The notes beneath the pieces were generated by a model. The model was not told where the DNA came from, made no database searches, and saw only the letters and a program-made list of their open reading frames with translations. DNA of 64,000 nucleotides from Streptomyces sp. CCM_MD2014. Its GTDB lineage: Bacteria; Actinomycetota; Actinomycetes; Streptomycetales; Streptomycetaceae. The DNA is taken from contig NZ_CP009754.1 in the NCBI RefSeq assembly GCF_000772045.1, forward strand, positions 3,162,001 through 3,226,000, given 5' to 3'. Position numbers and translations under genes: made by a program. Shown here one piece after another: positions 1 through 9,423 of the stretch (positions within the stretch are counted from its first letter, which is position 1; each line of letters starts with the position of its first letter).

Positions 1-1
1 C

Positions 2-898
2 AAGCGCGACCGCACGGGCGTCATATCGGCGTGCATCGTGATCTTCTTCTTCGTGATCGCGCTCGCGGCGCCCCTCATCGCCAAGCTGTACGGCAAGGAC
101 CCGTACACCACGTACGCCAGCCAGCGACCCGAACTGCTCGACGCCTTCTCCTACCCGGCCGGCCCCAACGGCGGTATGAGCTCGGAGTTCTGGTTCGGCA
201 TCGAGCCGCAGCTCGGCCGGGACGTGTTCACCTTCCTGCTCTACGGCATCCGGACCTCGCTGGGTCTCGCGCTGGCCGCCACGGTGGTCACGGCCATCCT
301 CGGCGTCGTCATCGGCACCACGGCGGGCTACCTCGGCGGCAAGACGGACTACTTCGTCGGCCGGGTCATCGACATTCTGCTGTCGTTCCCGTCCACGCTG
401 TTCTTCATCGCGTTCATGCCGGTCATCTACGGCCTGTTCGTCGCACCGGACGAGAACATTCCGACCTCTCTGCGCGCCATCTCCCTCATCATCGTGCTGT
501 CCGGCTTCGGCTGGGCCTCCCTCGCCCGACTGCTGCGCGGTCAGGTACTCGGGCTGCGCGAGCGGGAGTTCGTGGAGGCCGCGAAGGTCACGGGAGCGTC
601 TCCTTGGCGCATCGTCTTCAAGGAACTGCTGCCGAACCTCTGGACTCCGATCATCATCCAGACCACGCTGATGCTGCCGATGTTCGTCACCGCGGAGGCG
701 GGACTGGCATTCCTCGGCGTCGGCATGATCGACCCGACGCCGGACTGGGGCGTCATGATCCAGCGCGGCGCCCAGTTCTACACCGAGGACCTCACCTTCA
801 TGCTCTTCCCGGGCCTTTCCATGGTGATCTTCGTCCTCGCCTTCAACCTGCTCGGCGACTCGGTGCGCGACGCGCTCGACCCGAAGACCAAGCGCTGA
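2..898 (+). CDS. Oligopeptide/dipeptide ABC transporter permease, DppC/OppC type (5' end outside window)
   Basis: Membrane permease of a peptide importer in the cytoplasmic membrane. The reading frame is open from the first bases of the window, so the true start lies upstream and about 298 residues are visible. A first membrane segment is followed by a long extracytoplasmic loop. The inner-membrane component (EAA) loop reads EFVEAAKVTGASPWRIVFKE and contacts the ATPase. It ends GDSVRDALDPKTKR, typical of DppC/OppC. It is first in an order permease C, binding protein, permease B, ATPase D, ATPase F, which mirrors the minus-strand operon at 6.1-12.4 kb. The family is certain; the substrate is not shown by sequence. 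Confidence 0.93.
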   Translation, partial: KRDRTGVISACIVIFFFVIALAAPLIAKLYGKDPYTTYASQRPELLDAFSYPAGPNGGMSSEFWFGIEPQLGRDVFTFLLYGIRTSLGLALAATVVTAILGVVIGTTAGYLGGKTDYFVGRVIDILLSFPSTLFFIAFMPVIYGLFVAPDENIPTSLRAISLIIVLSGFGWASLARLLRGQVLGLREREFVEAAKVTGASPWRIVFKELLPNLWTPIIIQTTLMLPMFVTAEAGLAFLGVGMIDPTPDWGVMIQRGAQFYTEDLTFMLFPGLSMVIFVLAFNLLGDSVRDALDPKTKR

Positions 899-976
899 TC
901 CGTTCTGTCCCCGGTCCGTACACAGGAGTCCGGCCGGCCATCTCCGTCCCGTATGACCACCCTTGGTAGGTTCACC

Positions 977-2740
977 ATGGCTTTCTCCCGCAGAAACTTC
1001 CTCATAGCGACCGGTGTCGTCGCGGCCTCCTCCTCGGTCCTGACCGCCTGTGGCGGCAGTGACAACAAGGGTGGCGGCGGCAAGAGCGAGGCCCCGAAGG
1101 TCTCCGGCTCCAAGGCCGTCGAGATCCTGGTCGGCACGAAGGCCGACTCCACCGGTCCGGCGCCCGAGGTCAAGGGCGCGGTGAAGGGCGGGATCGTCCA
1201 CTCGCTCGACCAGTTCGACATGGACCACATGGACCCGGCGCAGATCTACGTCTCCACCGAGGGCGCCATCACCGTGCCGATCATGCGCGGTCTGACCGGC
1301 TACAAGCTCGACGACAAGGGCGGCTGCACCCTGGTCGGCGACGTCGCCACCGACGCCGGCACGGTGAAGGACGGCGGCAAGACCTGGTCGTTCACCATCA
1401 AGGACGGCGTGAAGTGGGAGGACGGCTCCGACCTCTCCATGGACGACGTCCGCCACACCTTCGAGCGCCTCTTCGCCGACTTCGTCACCGAGGGCCCGCG
1501 CTACGTGCAGCAGTTCCTCGTCGGCGGCGACAAGTACAAGGGCCCGTACGAGGGCAAGCACCTCGACTCCATCGAGATCGACGGCAAGACCATCACCTTC
1601 CGCCTCAACGAGCCCCGCGCCGACTTCAACTTCACGCTGGCCATGCGCGGCTTCTCCCTCGTGCCCAAGGCGAAGGACACCAAGCAGAAGTACGACCAGC
1701 GCCCGTTCTCCTGCGGTCCCTACAAGATCAAGGAGCGCAGCGTCGGCAAGTCCCTGACCTACGTGCGCAACGAGCACTGGGACCCGAAGACGGACGCGAT
1801 CCGCAACGCCTACCCGGACGAGTACCGCTTCCGGTTCGGCTACCAGCCGCTGGCCGCCACCGACCGCTTCATCGCCGACTCGGGCGAGGACCAGCAGGCC
1901 ATGGCGATCTTCAACGAGGTCGCGCCGGAGCGCATCGCCAAGGTGCTCACCGACCCGAACCTGAAGAAGCGCGTCCTCACCGCGGTCGACACGGTCACCT
2001 ACTACTGGCCGATCAACACCACCCGCATCAAGGACGTCAAGGTCCGTCAGGCCATCAACTGGGCCTGGCCGCACCAGCAGCTGCAGACGATCCGCGGCGG
2101 CGCCTCCTCCAGCGAGCTCGCCACCACGATCCTCAGCCCGGTGACCCCCGGCTACCAGGACTTCGACCTGTACGGCGTCGAGAAGAAGCCCGGCGGCGAC
2201 CCGGAGAAGGCCAAGGCGCTGCTGAAGGAGGCCGGCAAGGTCGGCCAGAAGCTGGTCATCGCGTACCAGACCTCGGACAACGCGCTGAAGCAGGCCGTCG
2301 CGATCAAGAACGCCCTGGAGGCGGCGGGCTTCAAGGTCGTCAACAAGCAGCTCGACAAGTCGACCTTCTACACGCAGATCGGCAAGATCGACAACGGCTA
2401 CGACCTGTTCGCGGCCGGCTGGAGCCCGGACTGGCCGAACGGCTACTCGGTCTTCTACCCGTGCTGGAGCGGCGAGAACATCGGCAACGGCCGCAGCAAC
2501 TACGCCCAGCTGGACGACCCCAGCGTGAACAAGGCGATCAACGCCGCGTCCAAGATCGAGGACGCGGAGGAGGCCAACAAGGCCTGGGGCGCCATCGACC
2601 GCCAGATCATGGAGCTCGCGGCGGTCGTGCCGGACTACCACTCGATCCGCAACTGGATGTACGGATCGAAGATCGGCAACGTCGTGTTCGACTACGGCAA
2701 CACCTGCATCGCGCTCTGCAAGCTCTACGTCAAGAAGTAA
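977..2740 (+). CDS. Peptide ABC transporter substrate-binding lipoprotein (SBP family 5), Tat-type signal
   Basis: Extracytoplasmic receptor that delivers peptides to the permeases on either side. I start it at ATG 977, preceded by a GGTAGG-like ribosome site; an ATG at 953 is in frame but lies before that site. The 587-residue protein begins with a twin-arginine motif (SRRNFL, residues 4-9), a hydrophobic stretch and a lipobox LTAC with Cys25, so Tat export and lipid anchoring are likely. A short Gly/Lys-rich linker leads to a family 5 solute-binding fold. An unusually strong hairpin follows at 2755-2789 before the next permease gene. Substrate unknown; oligopeptide inferred from context. 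Confidence 0.93.
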   Translation: MAFSRRNFLIATGVVAASSSVLTACGGSDNKGGGGKSEAPKVSGSKAVEILVGTKADSTGPAPEVKGAVKGGIVHSLDQFDMDHMDPAQIYVSTEGAITVPIMRGLTGYKLDDKGGCTLVGDVATDAGTVKDGGKTWSFTIKDGVKWEDGSDLSMDDVRHTFERLFADFVTEGPRYVQQFLVGGDKYKGPYEGKHLDSIEIDGKTITFRLNEPRADFNFTLAMRGFSLVPKAKDTKQKYDQRPFSCGPYKIKERSVGKSLTYVRNEHWDPKTDAIRNAYPDEYRFRFGYQPLAATDRFIADSGEDQQAMAIFNEVAPERIAKVLTDPNLKKRVLTAVDTVTYYWPINTTRIKDVKVRQAINWAWPHQQLQTIRGGASSSELATTILSPVTPGYQDFDLYGVEKKPGGDPEKAKALLKEAGKVGQKLVIAYQTSDNALKQAVAIKNALEAAGFKVVNKQLDKSTFYTQIGKIDNGYDLFAAGWSPDWPNGYSVFYPCWSGENIGNGRSNYAQLDDPSVNKAINAASKIEDAEEANKAWGAIDRQIMELAAVVPDYHSIRNWMYGSKIGNVVFDYGNTCIALCKLYVKK

Positions 2741-2754
2741 GCGCGCAGACGCAC

Positions 2755-2789
2755 AGGGGGGCGGCCACCACCCTTATGGCCGCCCCCCT
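2755..2789 (+). terminator. 13-bp GC hairpin between binding-protein and permease genes
   Basis: Perfect inverted repeat with arms 2755-2767 and 2777-2789 and a 9-base loop, starting 15 bases after the binding-protein stop. It lacks a clear U tract. It lies inside an evident operon, so it more likely acts as an attenuator or 3' stabiliser that keeps binding protein in excess over membrane subunits than as a full stop. Confidence 0.75.
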
Positions 2790-2845
2790 GAGGCCCACCC
2801 CCCTCTCACCCCGGCGACGGCGCCCCGTCCGGAAAGTCACGCCCC

Positions 2846-3826
2846 ATGTTCCGCTTCCTAGTCCGCCGAGTCTTCGGTGCGTTGGTCATCCTGCTGATCA
2901 TCAGCGCCATCACCTTCTGGCTCTTCTACGCCGTACCGCGCGACCCCGCCATGATGTCCTGCGGCAAGAACTGCACGCCGGAGAACCTTGAGCAGATCCG
3001 GAAGAACCTGGGCATCGACGAGTCGATCGTCATGCAGTACTGGCACTGGCTCTCCGGCATCTTCGCGGGCCGCGACTACGCCGGCTACGGCTACTGCGAC
3101 GCGCCGTGCCTCGGCTACTCGTTCGCCAACAGCCAGCCCGTCTACGGCACGATCATGGACCGGCTGCCGCTGACCCTCTCGCTCGCCTTCGGTGCGGCCG
3201 TCTTCTTCCTGATCATCGGCATCGGCGCCGGCATGCTCGCGGCCTCGAAGCAGGGCAAGTTCCTGGACAAGTTCGCCAGCTCCGTGTCGCTGCTCGGCTC
3301 CTCGCTGCAGATCTACTTCGTCGGCTACATCGCGATGTTCTTCCTGGTCGGTGAGCTCGGCATCCTCAGCCAGCCGTCGTACACGCCGCTGACCGACGAC
3401 CCGGTCGCCTGGGTGTCCGGCCTGCTGCTGCCCTGGCTGGTGCTGTCGATCATCTTCACCGCCAACTACACCCGTATGACGCGCTCCCAGATGGTGGAGC
3501 AGCTCAGCGAGGACTACGTGCGCACCGCGCGGGCCAAGGGCCTGTCGAAGCGCAACGTCTTCTTCCGCTTCGCCTGGCGCGGCGCGATGGGCCCGATCGT
3601 CACCATCTTCGGCGTCGACCTCGGTGTCCTGATCGGCGGCGCCATCATCACCGAGACGACCTTCAGCCTCCAGGGCATCGGCCGGCTCGCGATCGAGTCC
3701 GTGTTCAAGAGCGACCTGCCCATGCTGCTCGGCGTCACCGTGCTGGCGGCCGGCGCCATCGTGATCTTCAACATCATCGTCGACGCGGTCTACGCCCTCA
3801 TCGACCCGCGGATCCGGCTCGCCTGA
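2846..3826 (+). CDS. Oligopeptide/dipeptide ABC transporter permease, DppB/OppB type
   Basis: Second membrane subunit of the plus-strand importer, 326 residues, normal for the family. It starts MFRFLVRRVFGALVILLI, the N-terminal membrane helix characteristic of DppB/OppB. The EAA loop EDYVRTARAKGLSKRNVFFR faces the ATPases. The extracytoplasmic loop carries two cysteine pairs, around SCGKNC and YCDAPC. It ends IDPRIRLA, as in its paralogue at 8342-9319. It lies 105 bases after the binding-protein gene, with the hairpin in the gap. Confidence 0.93.
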   Translation: MFRFLVRRVFGALVILLIISAITFWLFYAVPRDPAMMSCGKNCTPENLEQIRKNLGIDESIVMQYWHWLSGIFAGRDYAGYGYCDAPCLGYSFANSQPVYGTIMDRLPLTLSLAFGAAVFFLIIGIGAGMLAASKQGKFLDKFASSVSLLGSSLQIYFVGYIAMFFLVGELGILSQPSYTPLTDDPVAWVSGLLLPWLVLSIIFTANYTRMTRSQMVEQLSEDYVRTARAKGLSKRNVFFRFAWRGAMGPIVTIFGVDLGVLIGGAIITETTFSLQGIGRLAIESVFKSDLPMLLGVTVLAAGAIVIFNIIVDAVYALIDPRIRLA

Positions 3827-3896
3827 CCTCCGCCGTAGTCGCCACCTCCCACCGCCCCACCCGGCTACCCCCCGCATCACCTCCTGGAGCGTCCCC

Positions 3897-4934
3897 GTGA
3901 CGAGCACCGAACAGCAGCCCTTCCTCTCCGTCAGGGACCTGAAGGTCCACTTCTCCACCGAGGACGGCATCGTCAAGGCCGTCGACGGGCTCTCCTTCGA
4001 CCTCGCCAAGGGCAAGACGCTCGGCATCGTCGGCGAATCGGGCTCCGGCAAGTCGGTCACCAACCTGACGATCCTGGGCCTGCACGACCGGGACCACACC
4101 TCGATCGAGGGCGAGATCCTCCTCGACGACAAGGACCTCCTCACCGCCACCGAGCGGGAGCTGGAGCGGTTGCGCGGCAACAAGATGGCCATGATCTTCC
4201 AGGACGCGCTGGCCTCGCTGTCGCCGTACCACACCATCGGCAAGCAGATCGGCGAGACGTACCGCAAGCACACCGGCGCCTCCAAGAAGGAGGCCCGGGC
4301 GCGGGCGATCGAGATGCTGCGCCGGGTGGGCATCCCGCAGCCGGAGGTCCGGGTGGACGACTACCCGCACCAGTTCTCCGGCGGTATGCGCCAGCGCGCG
4401 ATGATCGCCATGGCCCTGGTCTGCGACCCCGAGCTGCTCATCGCGGACGAGCCGACCACGGCCCTCGACGTGACGGTCCAGGCGCAGATCATGGACCTGC
4501 TCAAGGACCTCCAGCAGGAGTTCGGCACCGCCATCGTCTTCATCACCCACGACCTCGGCGTCATCGCCGACATCGCGGACGACGTCCTGGTGATGTACGG
4601 CGGCCGGTGCGTGGAGCGCGGGACGAAGGAAGAGGTGCTGCGCGACCCGCAGCACCCCTACACACTGGGGCTGATGAGCTCCATGCCGAGCCTGGACGGA
4701 CCGGTCGACGTGCCGCTGGAGCCGATTCCCGGCTCGCCGCCCTCGCTGCTCAACCCGCCCACCGGTTGCCGGTTCCACCCGCGGTGCGCCTTCGTCGAGA
4801 AGGTCGGGGGCGGGCTGTGCTCCTCGGAGCAGCCGGTGCTCGCGGTCCTCGACGGCCGCGGGTCCGCCTGCCACCTGCCCAAGGAGCAGCGCAAGGAGCT
4901 GTTCGCCGAATCTGCCGCAATCCGGCACAACTGA
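3897..4934 (+). CDS. Peptide ABC transporter ATP-binding protein, DppD/OppD type
   Basis: Cytoplasmic ATPase, 345 residues, GTG start with CTGGAG upstream. Walker A is GESGSGKS near residue 43, the signature motif is FSGGMRQR and Walker B is [12 protein letters not shown] with ITHD as switch. The Q-loop reads IFQDAL where most DppD proteins, including the paralogue at 7271-8332, have IFQDPL. The C-terminal extension has the oligopeptide-transporter cysteine set (CRFHPRC plus two further Cys). OppD of M. tuberculosis is known to bind a [4Fe-4S] cluster in this region. It is followed 26 bases later by the DppF-type gene. Confidence 0.93.
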   Translation: MTSTEQQPFLSVRDLKVHFSTEDGIVKAVDGLSFDLAKGKTLGIVGESGSGKSVTNLTILGLHDRDHTSIEGEILLDDKDLLTATERELERLRGNKMAMIFQDALASLSPYHTIGKQIGETYRKHTGASKKEARARAIEMLRRVGIPQPEVRVDDYPHQFSGGMRQRAMIAMALVCDPELLIADEPTTALDVTVQAQIMDLLKDLQQEFGTAIVFITHDLGVIADIADDVLVMYGGRCVERGTKEEVLRDPQHPYTLGLMSSMPSLDGPVDVPLEPIPGSPPSLLNPPTGCRFHPRCAFVEKVGGGLCSSEQPVLAVLDGRGSACHLPKEQRKELFAESAAIRHN

Positions 4935-4960
4935 CGTACAAGAGACAGGACTTCACCATC

Positions 4961-6001
4961 ATGAGCAACGCGGAAACGCTCCTGGACGTCAGCGGCCTGA
5001 CCAAGCACTTCCCGATCAAGGGCGGCTTCCCGATCTCCCGCACGGTCGGTGCGGTCCGGGCCGTGGACGGCCTCGACTTCACGGTGGGCGCGGGCGAGAG
5101 CCTGGGTCTGGTCGGCGAGTCCGGGTGCGGCAAGTCGACAACCGGCCGGCTGATCACGCGCCTGCTGGAGCCCACCGGCGGCAAGGTTCTCTACAAGGGC
5201 CAGGACATCACGCACGCGGGGCGCCGGGCGCTCGCGCCGATCCGGTCCGAGATCCAGATGATCTTCCAGGACCCGTACGCGTCCCTCAACCCGCGCCAGA
5301 CGGTCGGCAAGATCATCTCCGGTCCGATGGAGATCAACAACATCAACCCGGCCGGCGGCCGCGAGAAGCGCGTGCGCGAGCTGCTGGAGATCGTGGGTCT
5401 CAACCCCGAGCACTTCAACCGCTTCCCGCACGAGTTCTCCGGCGGCCAGCGCCAGCGCATCGGTGTGGCCCGGGCCCTGGCCCTCGACCCGAAGCTGATC
5501 GTGGCCGACGAGCCGGTCTCCGCGCTCGACGTGTCCATCCAGGCCCAGGTCGTCAACCTGCTGCAGAAGGTGCAGCGGGAACTGGGCATCGCGTTCGTCT
5601 TCATCGCCCACGACCTCGCGGTCGTACGCCACTTCTCGCAGCGCGTCGCGGTCATGTACCTGGGTAAGATCATGGAGATCGCCGATCGCGACGACCTCTA
5701 CGACAACCCGCGTCACCCCTACACGCGCGCCCTGCTCTCCGCCGTGCCCGAGGCCACGGTGGAGGACACGCCCCGCGAGCGCATCCGGCTCGTCGGCGAC
5801 GTGCCCTCGCCGATCAACCCGCCGTCGGGCTGCCGCTTCCGCACCCGCTGCTGGAAGGCGACGGAGAAGTGTGCGTCCGAGGCTCCGCCGCTGGTCCAGG
5901 TGGAGGGCAACAAGGCCGGGCACCTGACCGCGTGTCACTACCCCGAGACGGATGACGTACCCTCTCCCCGTCTCACCAAGAGCCCCGGGGCGGCCGCCTG
6001 A
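4961..6001 (+). CDS. Peptide ABC transporter ATP-binding protein, DppF/OppF type
   Basis: Second ATPase of the plus-strand importer, 346 residues. I chose ATG 4961, ten bases after an AGAGACAGGA ribosome site; the frame is open far upstream but that part overlaps the DppD gene. Walker [10 protein letters not shown]-loop IFQDPY, signature FSGGQRQR, Walker [13 protein letters not shown] and IAHD switch are all intact. The C-terminus has the CRFRTRC cysteine motif and later Cys residues. It is the last gene of the operon, ending before the strong bidirectional terminator at 6088-6122. Confidence 0.93.
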   Translation: MSNAETLLDVSGLTKHFPIKGGFPISRTVGAVRAVDGLDFTVGAGESLGLVGESGCGKSTTGRLITRLLEPTGGKVLYKGQDITHAGRRALAPIRSEIQMIFQDPYASLNPRQTVGKIISGPMEINNINPAGGREKRVRELLEIVGLNPEHFNRFPHEFSGGQRQRIGVARALALDPKLIVADEPVSALDVSIQAQVVNLLQKVQRELGIAFVFIAHDLAVVRHFSQRVAVMYLGKIMEIADRDDLYDNPRHPYTRALLSAVPEATVEDTPRERIRLVGDVPSPINPPSGCRFRTRCWKATEKCASEAPPLVQVEGNKAGHLTACHYPETDDVPSPRLTKSPGAAA

Positions 6002-6087
6002 CAACACCCCTTTTCTGTCGGCACCGCCCCCGGAAGGGATCGTCCAAGGCCCATTGACCCGAGCCCGGACCGTCCGCTTCCAGGGAA

Positions 6088-6122
6088 CCGAGGGCCCGCG
6101 CCTCCCCGGCGCGGGCCCTCGG
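6088..6122. terminator. Bidirectional terminator between the two convergent peptide-transport operons
   Basis: Perfect 15-bp inverted repeat, arms 6088-6102 and 6108-6122, loop TCCCC, in the 141-base gap between two convergent operons. It can serve both strands. There is no long T run on either side, common for Streptomyces hairpins. Confidence 0.85.
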
Positions 6123-6142
6123 TCTGTCCCGCTGCGGCGGTG

Positions 6143-7258
6143 TCAGTCCTTGCCCGGGTCCTCCAGCGCGGTGAGCGCCGGGTCCAGGACGATGTCCTCG
6201 TCGCGGGCCGCGGTCGTCGGCTCCTCCGGGAAGTGGCAGGCGGTCAGGTGGCCCTCGTGGTTGCCTTCGAGGCGGACCAGGGGAGGCACCTCGTTCGCGC
6301 ACTTGTCCTGCGCCTTCCAGCAGCGGGTGCGGAAGCGGCAGCCGGAGGGCGGCATGATCGGTGAGGGGACGTCGCCGGCGAGGCGGATGCGCTCGCGGTC
6401 CTCCGGCTCGTCGACCGTCGACACCTCGGGCACCGCCGACAGCAGGGCGTGGGTGTAGGGGTGCCGGGGCCTGCTGTAGATGGAGACCCGGTCGCCGACC
6501 TCGACCACCTTGCCGAGGTACATGACGGCGACGCGCTGCGAGAAGTGCCGTACGACGGCCAGGTCGTGGGCGATGAAGAGGAAGGCGATGCCGAGTTCCT
6601 GCTGCACCTTCTGCAGCAGGTTGACGACCTGGGCCTGGATGGACACGTCGAGCGCGGAGACCGGCTCGTCGGCCACGATCAGCTTCGGGTTGAGGGCCAG
6701 GGCCCGGGCCACACCGATGCGCTGGCGCTGGCCGCCGGAGAACTCGTGCGGGAAGCGGTTGAAGTGCTCGGGGTTGAGACCGACGAGTTCGAGCAGCTCG
6801 CGGACCTTCTTGTCCCGCCCGCCCTTCGGGTCGATCCCGTTGACCTCCATGGGCGACTTGATGATCGTTCCGACGGTCTGCCGGGGGTTCAGCGAGGAGT
6901 ACGGGTCCTGGAAGATCATCTGGATCTCGGACCGGACGGGCGCCAGCTGCCTGCGCGAGGCGTGGCTGATGTCCCGGCCGGCGTACTCGATCTTCCCGCC
7001 GGTCGGTTCCAGGAGCCGGGTGATGAGCCGGCCCGTGGTGGACTTGCCGCAGCCCGACTCGCCCACCAGGCCGACGCTCTCGCCCGCGCCGACGGTCAGG
7101 TCGACGTCGTCCACGGCCTGGACGGCGCCGACCTTGCGTTTGATCGGGAAGCCCCCGTAGACCGGGAAGTGCTTGGTCAGACCCTGGACCTTCAGCAGTA
7201 CCTCGGGCGACGCGGAGGCCGGGCCCTGCTGTGCGGGAAGGGTGAGTTCGTCGCTCAT
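6143..7258 (-). CDS. bldKE: Peptide ABC transporter ATPase, probable BldKE (DppF/OppF type)
   Basis: Last gene of the minus-strand importer operon; 371 residues. It has Walker [10 protein letters not shown]-loop IFQDPY, signature FSGGQRQR, Walker [13 protein letters not shown] and the C-terminal CRFRTRC motif. It is highly similar along its whole length to the plus-strand DppF at 4961-6001, with a longer C-terminal tail. The gene symbol rests on position: in S. coelicolor the bldK operon has this subunit order and, as I recall, lies next to typA. BldK imports oligopeptides and is needed for aerial growth on rich medium. Family certain, bldK identity inferred. Confidence 0.85.
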   Translation of the reverse strand: MSDELTLPAQQGPASASPEVLLKVQGLTKHFPVYGGFPIKRKVGAVQAVDDVDLTVGAGESVGLVGESGCGKSTTGRLITRLLEPTGGKIEYAGRDISHASRRQLAPVRSEIQMIFQDPYSSLNPRQTVGTIIKSPMEVNGIDPKGGRDKKVRELLELVGLNPEHFNRFPHEFSGGQRQRIGVARALALNPKLIVADEPVSALDVSIQAQVVNLLQKVQQELGIAFLFIAHDLAVVRHFSQRVAVMYLGKVVEVGDRVSIYSRPRHPYTHALLSAVPEVSTVDEPEDRERIRLAGDVPSPIMPPSGCRFRTRCWKAQDKCANEVPPLVRLEGNHEGHLTACHFPEEPTTAARDEDIVLDPALTALEDPGKD

Positions 7259-7270
7259 GTCTCGGTCTCC

Positions 7271-8332
7271 CTAGCGCAGCCGGGGCTGGATCTTGTCGAT
7301 GAAGATGGTCTGCTTCTGCTGCGCCGTCAGGTGGCAGGCCGCGGCGCGTCCCTCGCCGAGTGGGGGGCGCACCGTGGCGCACCGGTCGCCGCCCACCTCG
7401 CCCGAGAACGCGCAGCGCGGGTGGAAGGGGCAGCCGGACGGCGGGGTGAGCATGCTGGGCGGCGATCCCGGGATCGGGCTGAGCGGTTGGTCGAGGCTGC
7501 CGCCCAGGCGCGGCATCGAACTCAGCAGGCCCCAGGTGTAGGGGTGCCGCGGGCTGCGCAGCACCTCGGCGGCGCTGCCGCGCTCCACGGCCCGTCCCGC
7601 GTACATCACGAGCAGGTCGTCGGCCATGTCGGAGATGACGCCGAGGTCGTGGGTGATGAAGACGATGGCCGAGCCGAACTCCTGTTGCAGGTCCTTGAGC
7701 AGGTCCAGGATCTGCGCCTGGACGGTCACGTCCAGGGCGGTGGTCGGCTCGTCGGCGATCAACAGGTCGGGGTCGCAGACCAGGGCCATGGCGATCATGG
7801 CGCGCTGGCGCATACCGCCGGAGAACTGGTGCGGGTAGTCGTCCACCCGGGACCGCGGCTGCGGGATGCCGACCTTGGTCAGCATCTCGATCGCCCGTGC
7901 CCGCGCTTCCTTCTTGGAGGCGCCGGTGTGCTTCATGTACGGCTCGGCGATCTGCCGGCCCACCGTGTAGTACGGCGACAGCGCGGTCAGGGGGTCCTGG
8001 AAGATCATGGCGACCTTGTTGCCGCGGAGCTTCTCCAGCTCCTTCTCGGTCGCCGTGACCAGTTCCTTGCCGTCGAGGACGATCTCGCCGTCGACCGTGG
8101 TCGTCTTGGGGTTGTGCAGGCCGAGCACGGTGAGGTTGGTGACGGACTTGCCGGAGCCCGACTCCCCCACGATGCCGAGGGTCCGGCCGCGCTCGACGTC
8201 GAAGGACAGGCCGTCGACCGCCTTGACGATGCCGTCCTCGGTGGAGAACCGCACCCGGAGGTCGCGGACCGAGAAGAAGGACTCCGGCCCGGTGGGGGCC
8301 GGCGTGCCTTCGGTCCTGGTCGAAGTGGTCAC
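7271..8332 (-). CDS. bldKD: Peptide ABC transporter ATPase, probable BldKD (DppD/OppD type)
   Basis: Cytoplasmic ATPase, 353 residues. It shows Walker [16 protein letters not shown]-loop, FSGGMRQR signature, [12 protein letters not shown] Walker B and a C-terminal cysteine set beginning CPFHPRC. It sits 12 bases upstream of the BldKE-type gene and 9 bases downstream of the permease, so tight operon coupling is likely. It closely resembles its plus-strand counterpart at 3897-4934. The D and F subunits are expected to work as a heterodimer. bldK assignment is by gene order and neighbourhood. Confidence 0.86.
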   Translation of the reverse strand: MTTSTRTEGTPAPTGPESFFSVRDLRVRFSTEDGIVKAVDGLSFDVERGRTLGIVGESGSGKSVTNLTVLGLHNPKTTTVDGEIVLDGKELVTATEKELEKLRGNKVAMIFQDPLTALSPYYTVGRQIAEPYMKHTGASKKEARARAIEMLTKVGIPQPRSRVDDYPHQFSGGMRQRAMIAMALVCDPDLLIADEPTTALDVTVQAQILDLLKDLQQEFGSAIVFITHDLGVISDMADDLLVMYAGRAVERGSAAEVLRSPRHPYTWGLLSSMPRLGGSLDQPLSPIPGSPPSMLTPPSGCPFHPRCAFSGEVGGDRCATVRPPLGEGRAAACHLTAQQKQTIFIDKIQPRLR

Positions 8333-8341
8333 GGATTTCTC

Positions 8342-9319
8342 CTAGCTGAGCCGCACGCGCGGGTCGATGTAGGCGTAGGCGAGGTCCACGACGATGTTCA
8401 GGATCAGGATGAAGAAGGCCCCGAACAGCATGACGCCCATCGTCACCGGCAGGTCCTTGGTCAGCGACGAGTCGACCGCGAGCCGGCCGATGCCGGCGAG
8501 GTCGAAGGTGAACTCCGTGACCACCGCCCCGGACAGCAGCGCGCTGAGGTCCACGCCGAGAATGGTGACGATCGGGATCAGCGAACCGCGCCAGGCGTAG
8601 CGGAAGAAGACGTAGCGCTGCTTCATTCCCTTGGCCCGTGCGGTGCGGACGTGCTCCTCCTGAAGCTGTTCGATCATGGTCGAGCGCGCCATACGGGTGT
8701 ACTGGGCGGTGAAGATGGTGGCCATCACGCACCAGGGGATGATCATGCCGACCATCCAGGCGATCGGGTTCTCCGTGAACGGCTCGTACCTCGGGTTGTC
8801 CATGATCCCCGACTGGTAGACGAAGATGCCGAGGACGATCGGGCCGAGGAAGTAGATCTGGAACGAGCTGAGGACGATCGAGGCACCGCTGACGGCCTTG
8901 TCCACGACGGTGCCGCGCTTCCAGGCGGCCAGCAGACCCGAGCCGAGGCCCAGGAACAGGAAGATGACCAGTCCGCCGAGCGTCAGGGAGAGGGTGAGCG
9001 GGAACCGGTCCAGGATCGAGTCCCAGACGAACTCTCCGGTGTCGAAGGACACCCCCAGGCACGGCGCGGAGCAGTGCCCCTGGCTGAAGTCCCGGCCGTT
9101 CACGATGCCCGCCATGAACTCCCAGAACTGGGAGGTGATGGGCTTGTCGAGACCGAGGTTCTCGCGGATCACTTCGATGTTCTGCGGGGTGCAGTTTCGG
9201 CCGCAGGACAGCTCGGCGAAGTCCTGCGGGATCGTATAGAACAGGAAGAAGGTGAAGGCGCCGATCAGGAAGATGATCACACATGCGCCGATCAACCTGC
9301 GAACGAGGAACTGAAGCAT
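8342..9319 (-). CDS. bldKC: Peptide ABC transporter permease, probable BldKC (DppB/OppB type)
   Basis: Membrane permease, 325 residues, starting MLQFLVRRLIGACVIIFLIG. The EAA loop reads EEHVRTARAKGMKQRYVFFR. The extracytoplasmic loop has paired cysteines (SCGRNC, HCSAPC) that align with those of the paralogue at 2846-3826. It ends IDPRVRLS. It lies 104 bases downstream of the binding-protein gene, with a hairpin in that gap, and only 9 bases upstream of the D-type ATPase gene. Confidence 0.86.
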   Translation of the reverse strand: MLQFLVRRLIGACVIIFLIGAFTFFLFYTIPQDFAELSCGRNCTPQNIEVIRENLGLDKPITSQFWEFMAGIVNGRDFSQGHCSAPCLGVSFDTGEFVWDSILDRFPLTLSLTLGGLVIFLFLGLGSGLLAAWKRGTVVDKAVSGASIVLSSFQIYFLGPIVLGIFVYQSGIMDNPRYEPFTENPIAWMVGMIIPWCVMATIFTAQYTRMARSTMIEQLQEEHVRTARAKGMKQRYVFFRYAWRGSLIPIVTILGVDLSALLSGAVVTEFTFDLAGIGRLAVDSSLTKDLPVTMGVMLFGAFFILILNIVVDLAYAYIDPRVRLS

Positions 9320-9372
9320 GGCAGGTGGATGCTCTCTTCGGGAACGCGACGGCGGACGGAGACGACCCCCGT

Positions 9373-9402
9373 GGGGGTGCGCCCCGGTCGGCGCGCACCC
9401 CC
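9373..9402 (-). terminator. Hairpin after the minus-strand binding-protein gene
   Basis: Perfect 10-bp inverted repeat, arms 9373-9382 and 9393-9402 with a 10-base loop, 22 bases downstream of the binding-protein stop and upstream of the permease gene. It has the same position as the 2755-2789 hairpin of the plus-strand operon, so a shared role as intra-operon attenuator or mRNA 3' barrier is likely. Confidence 0.65.
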
Positions 9403-9423
9403 GCGGTCAGCCGGGCCGGCGGG

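Noticed and set aside
5973-9398. Long open frame of more than 1100 codons on the minus strand over the second peptide-transport operon
   Set aside because: It lies out of frame over three real ABC genes, is dominated by Arg, Pro, Gly and Ala and has no domain. It is an artefact of high G/C content.
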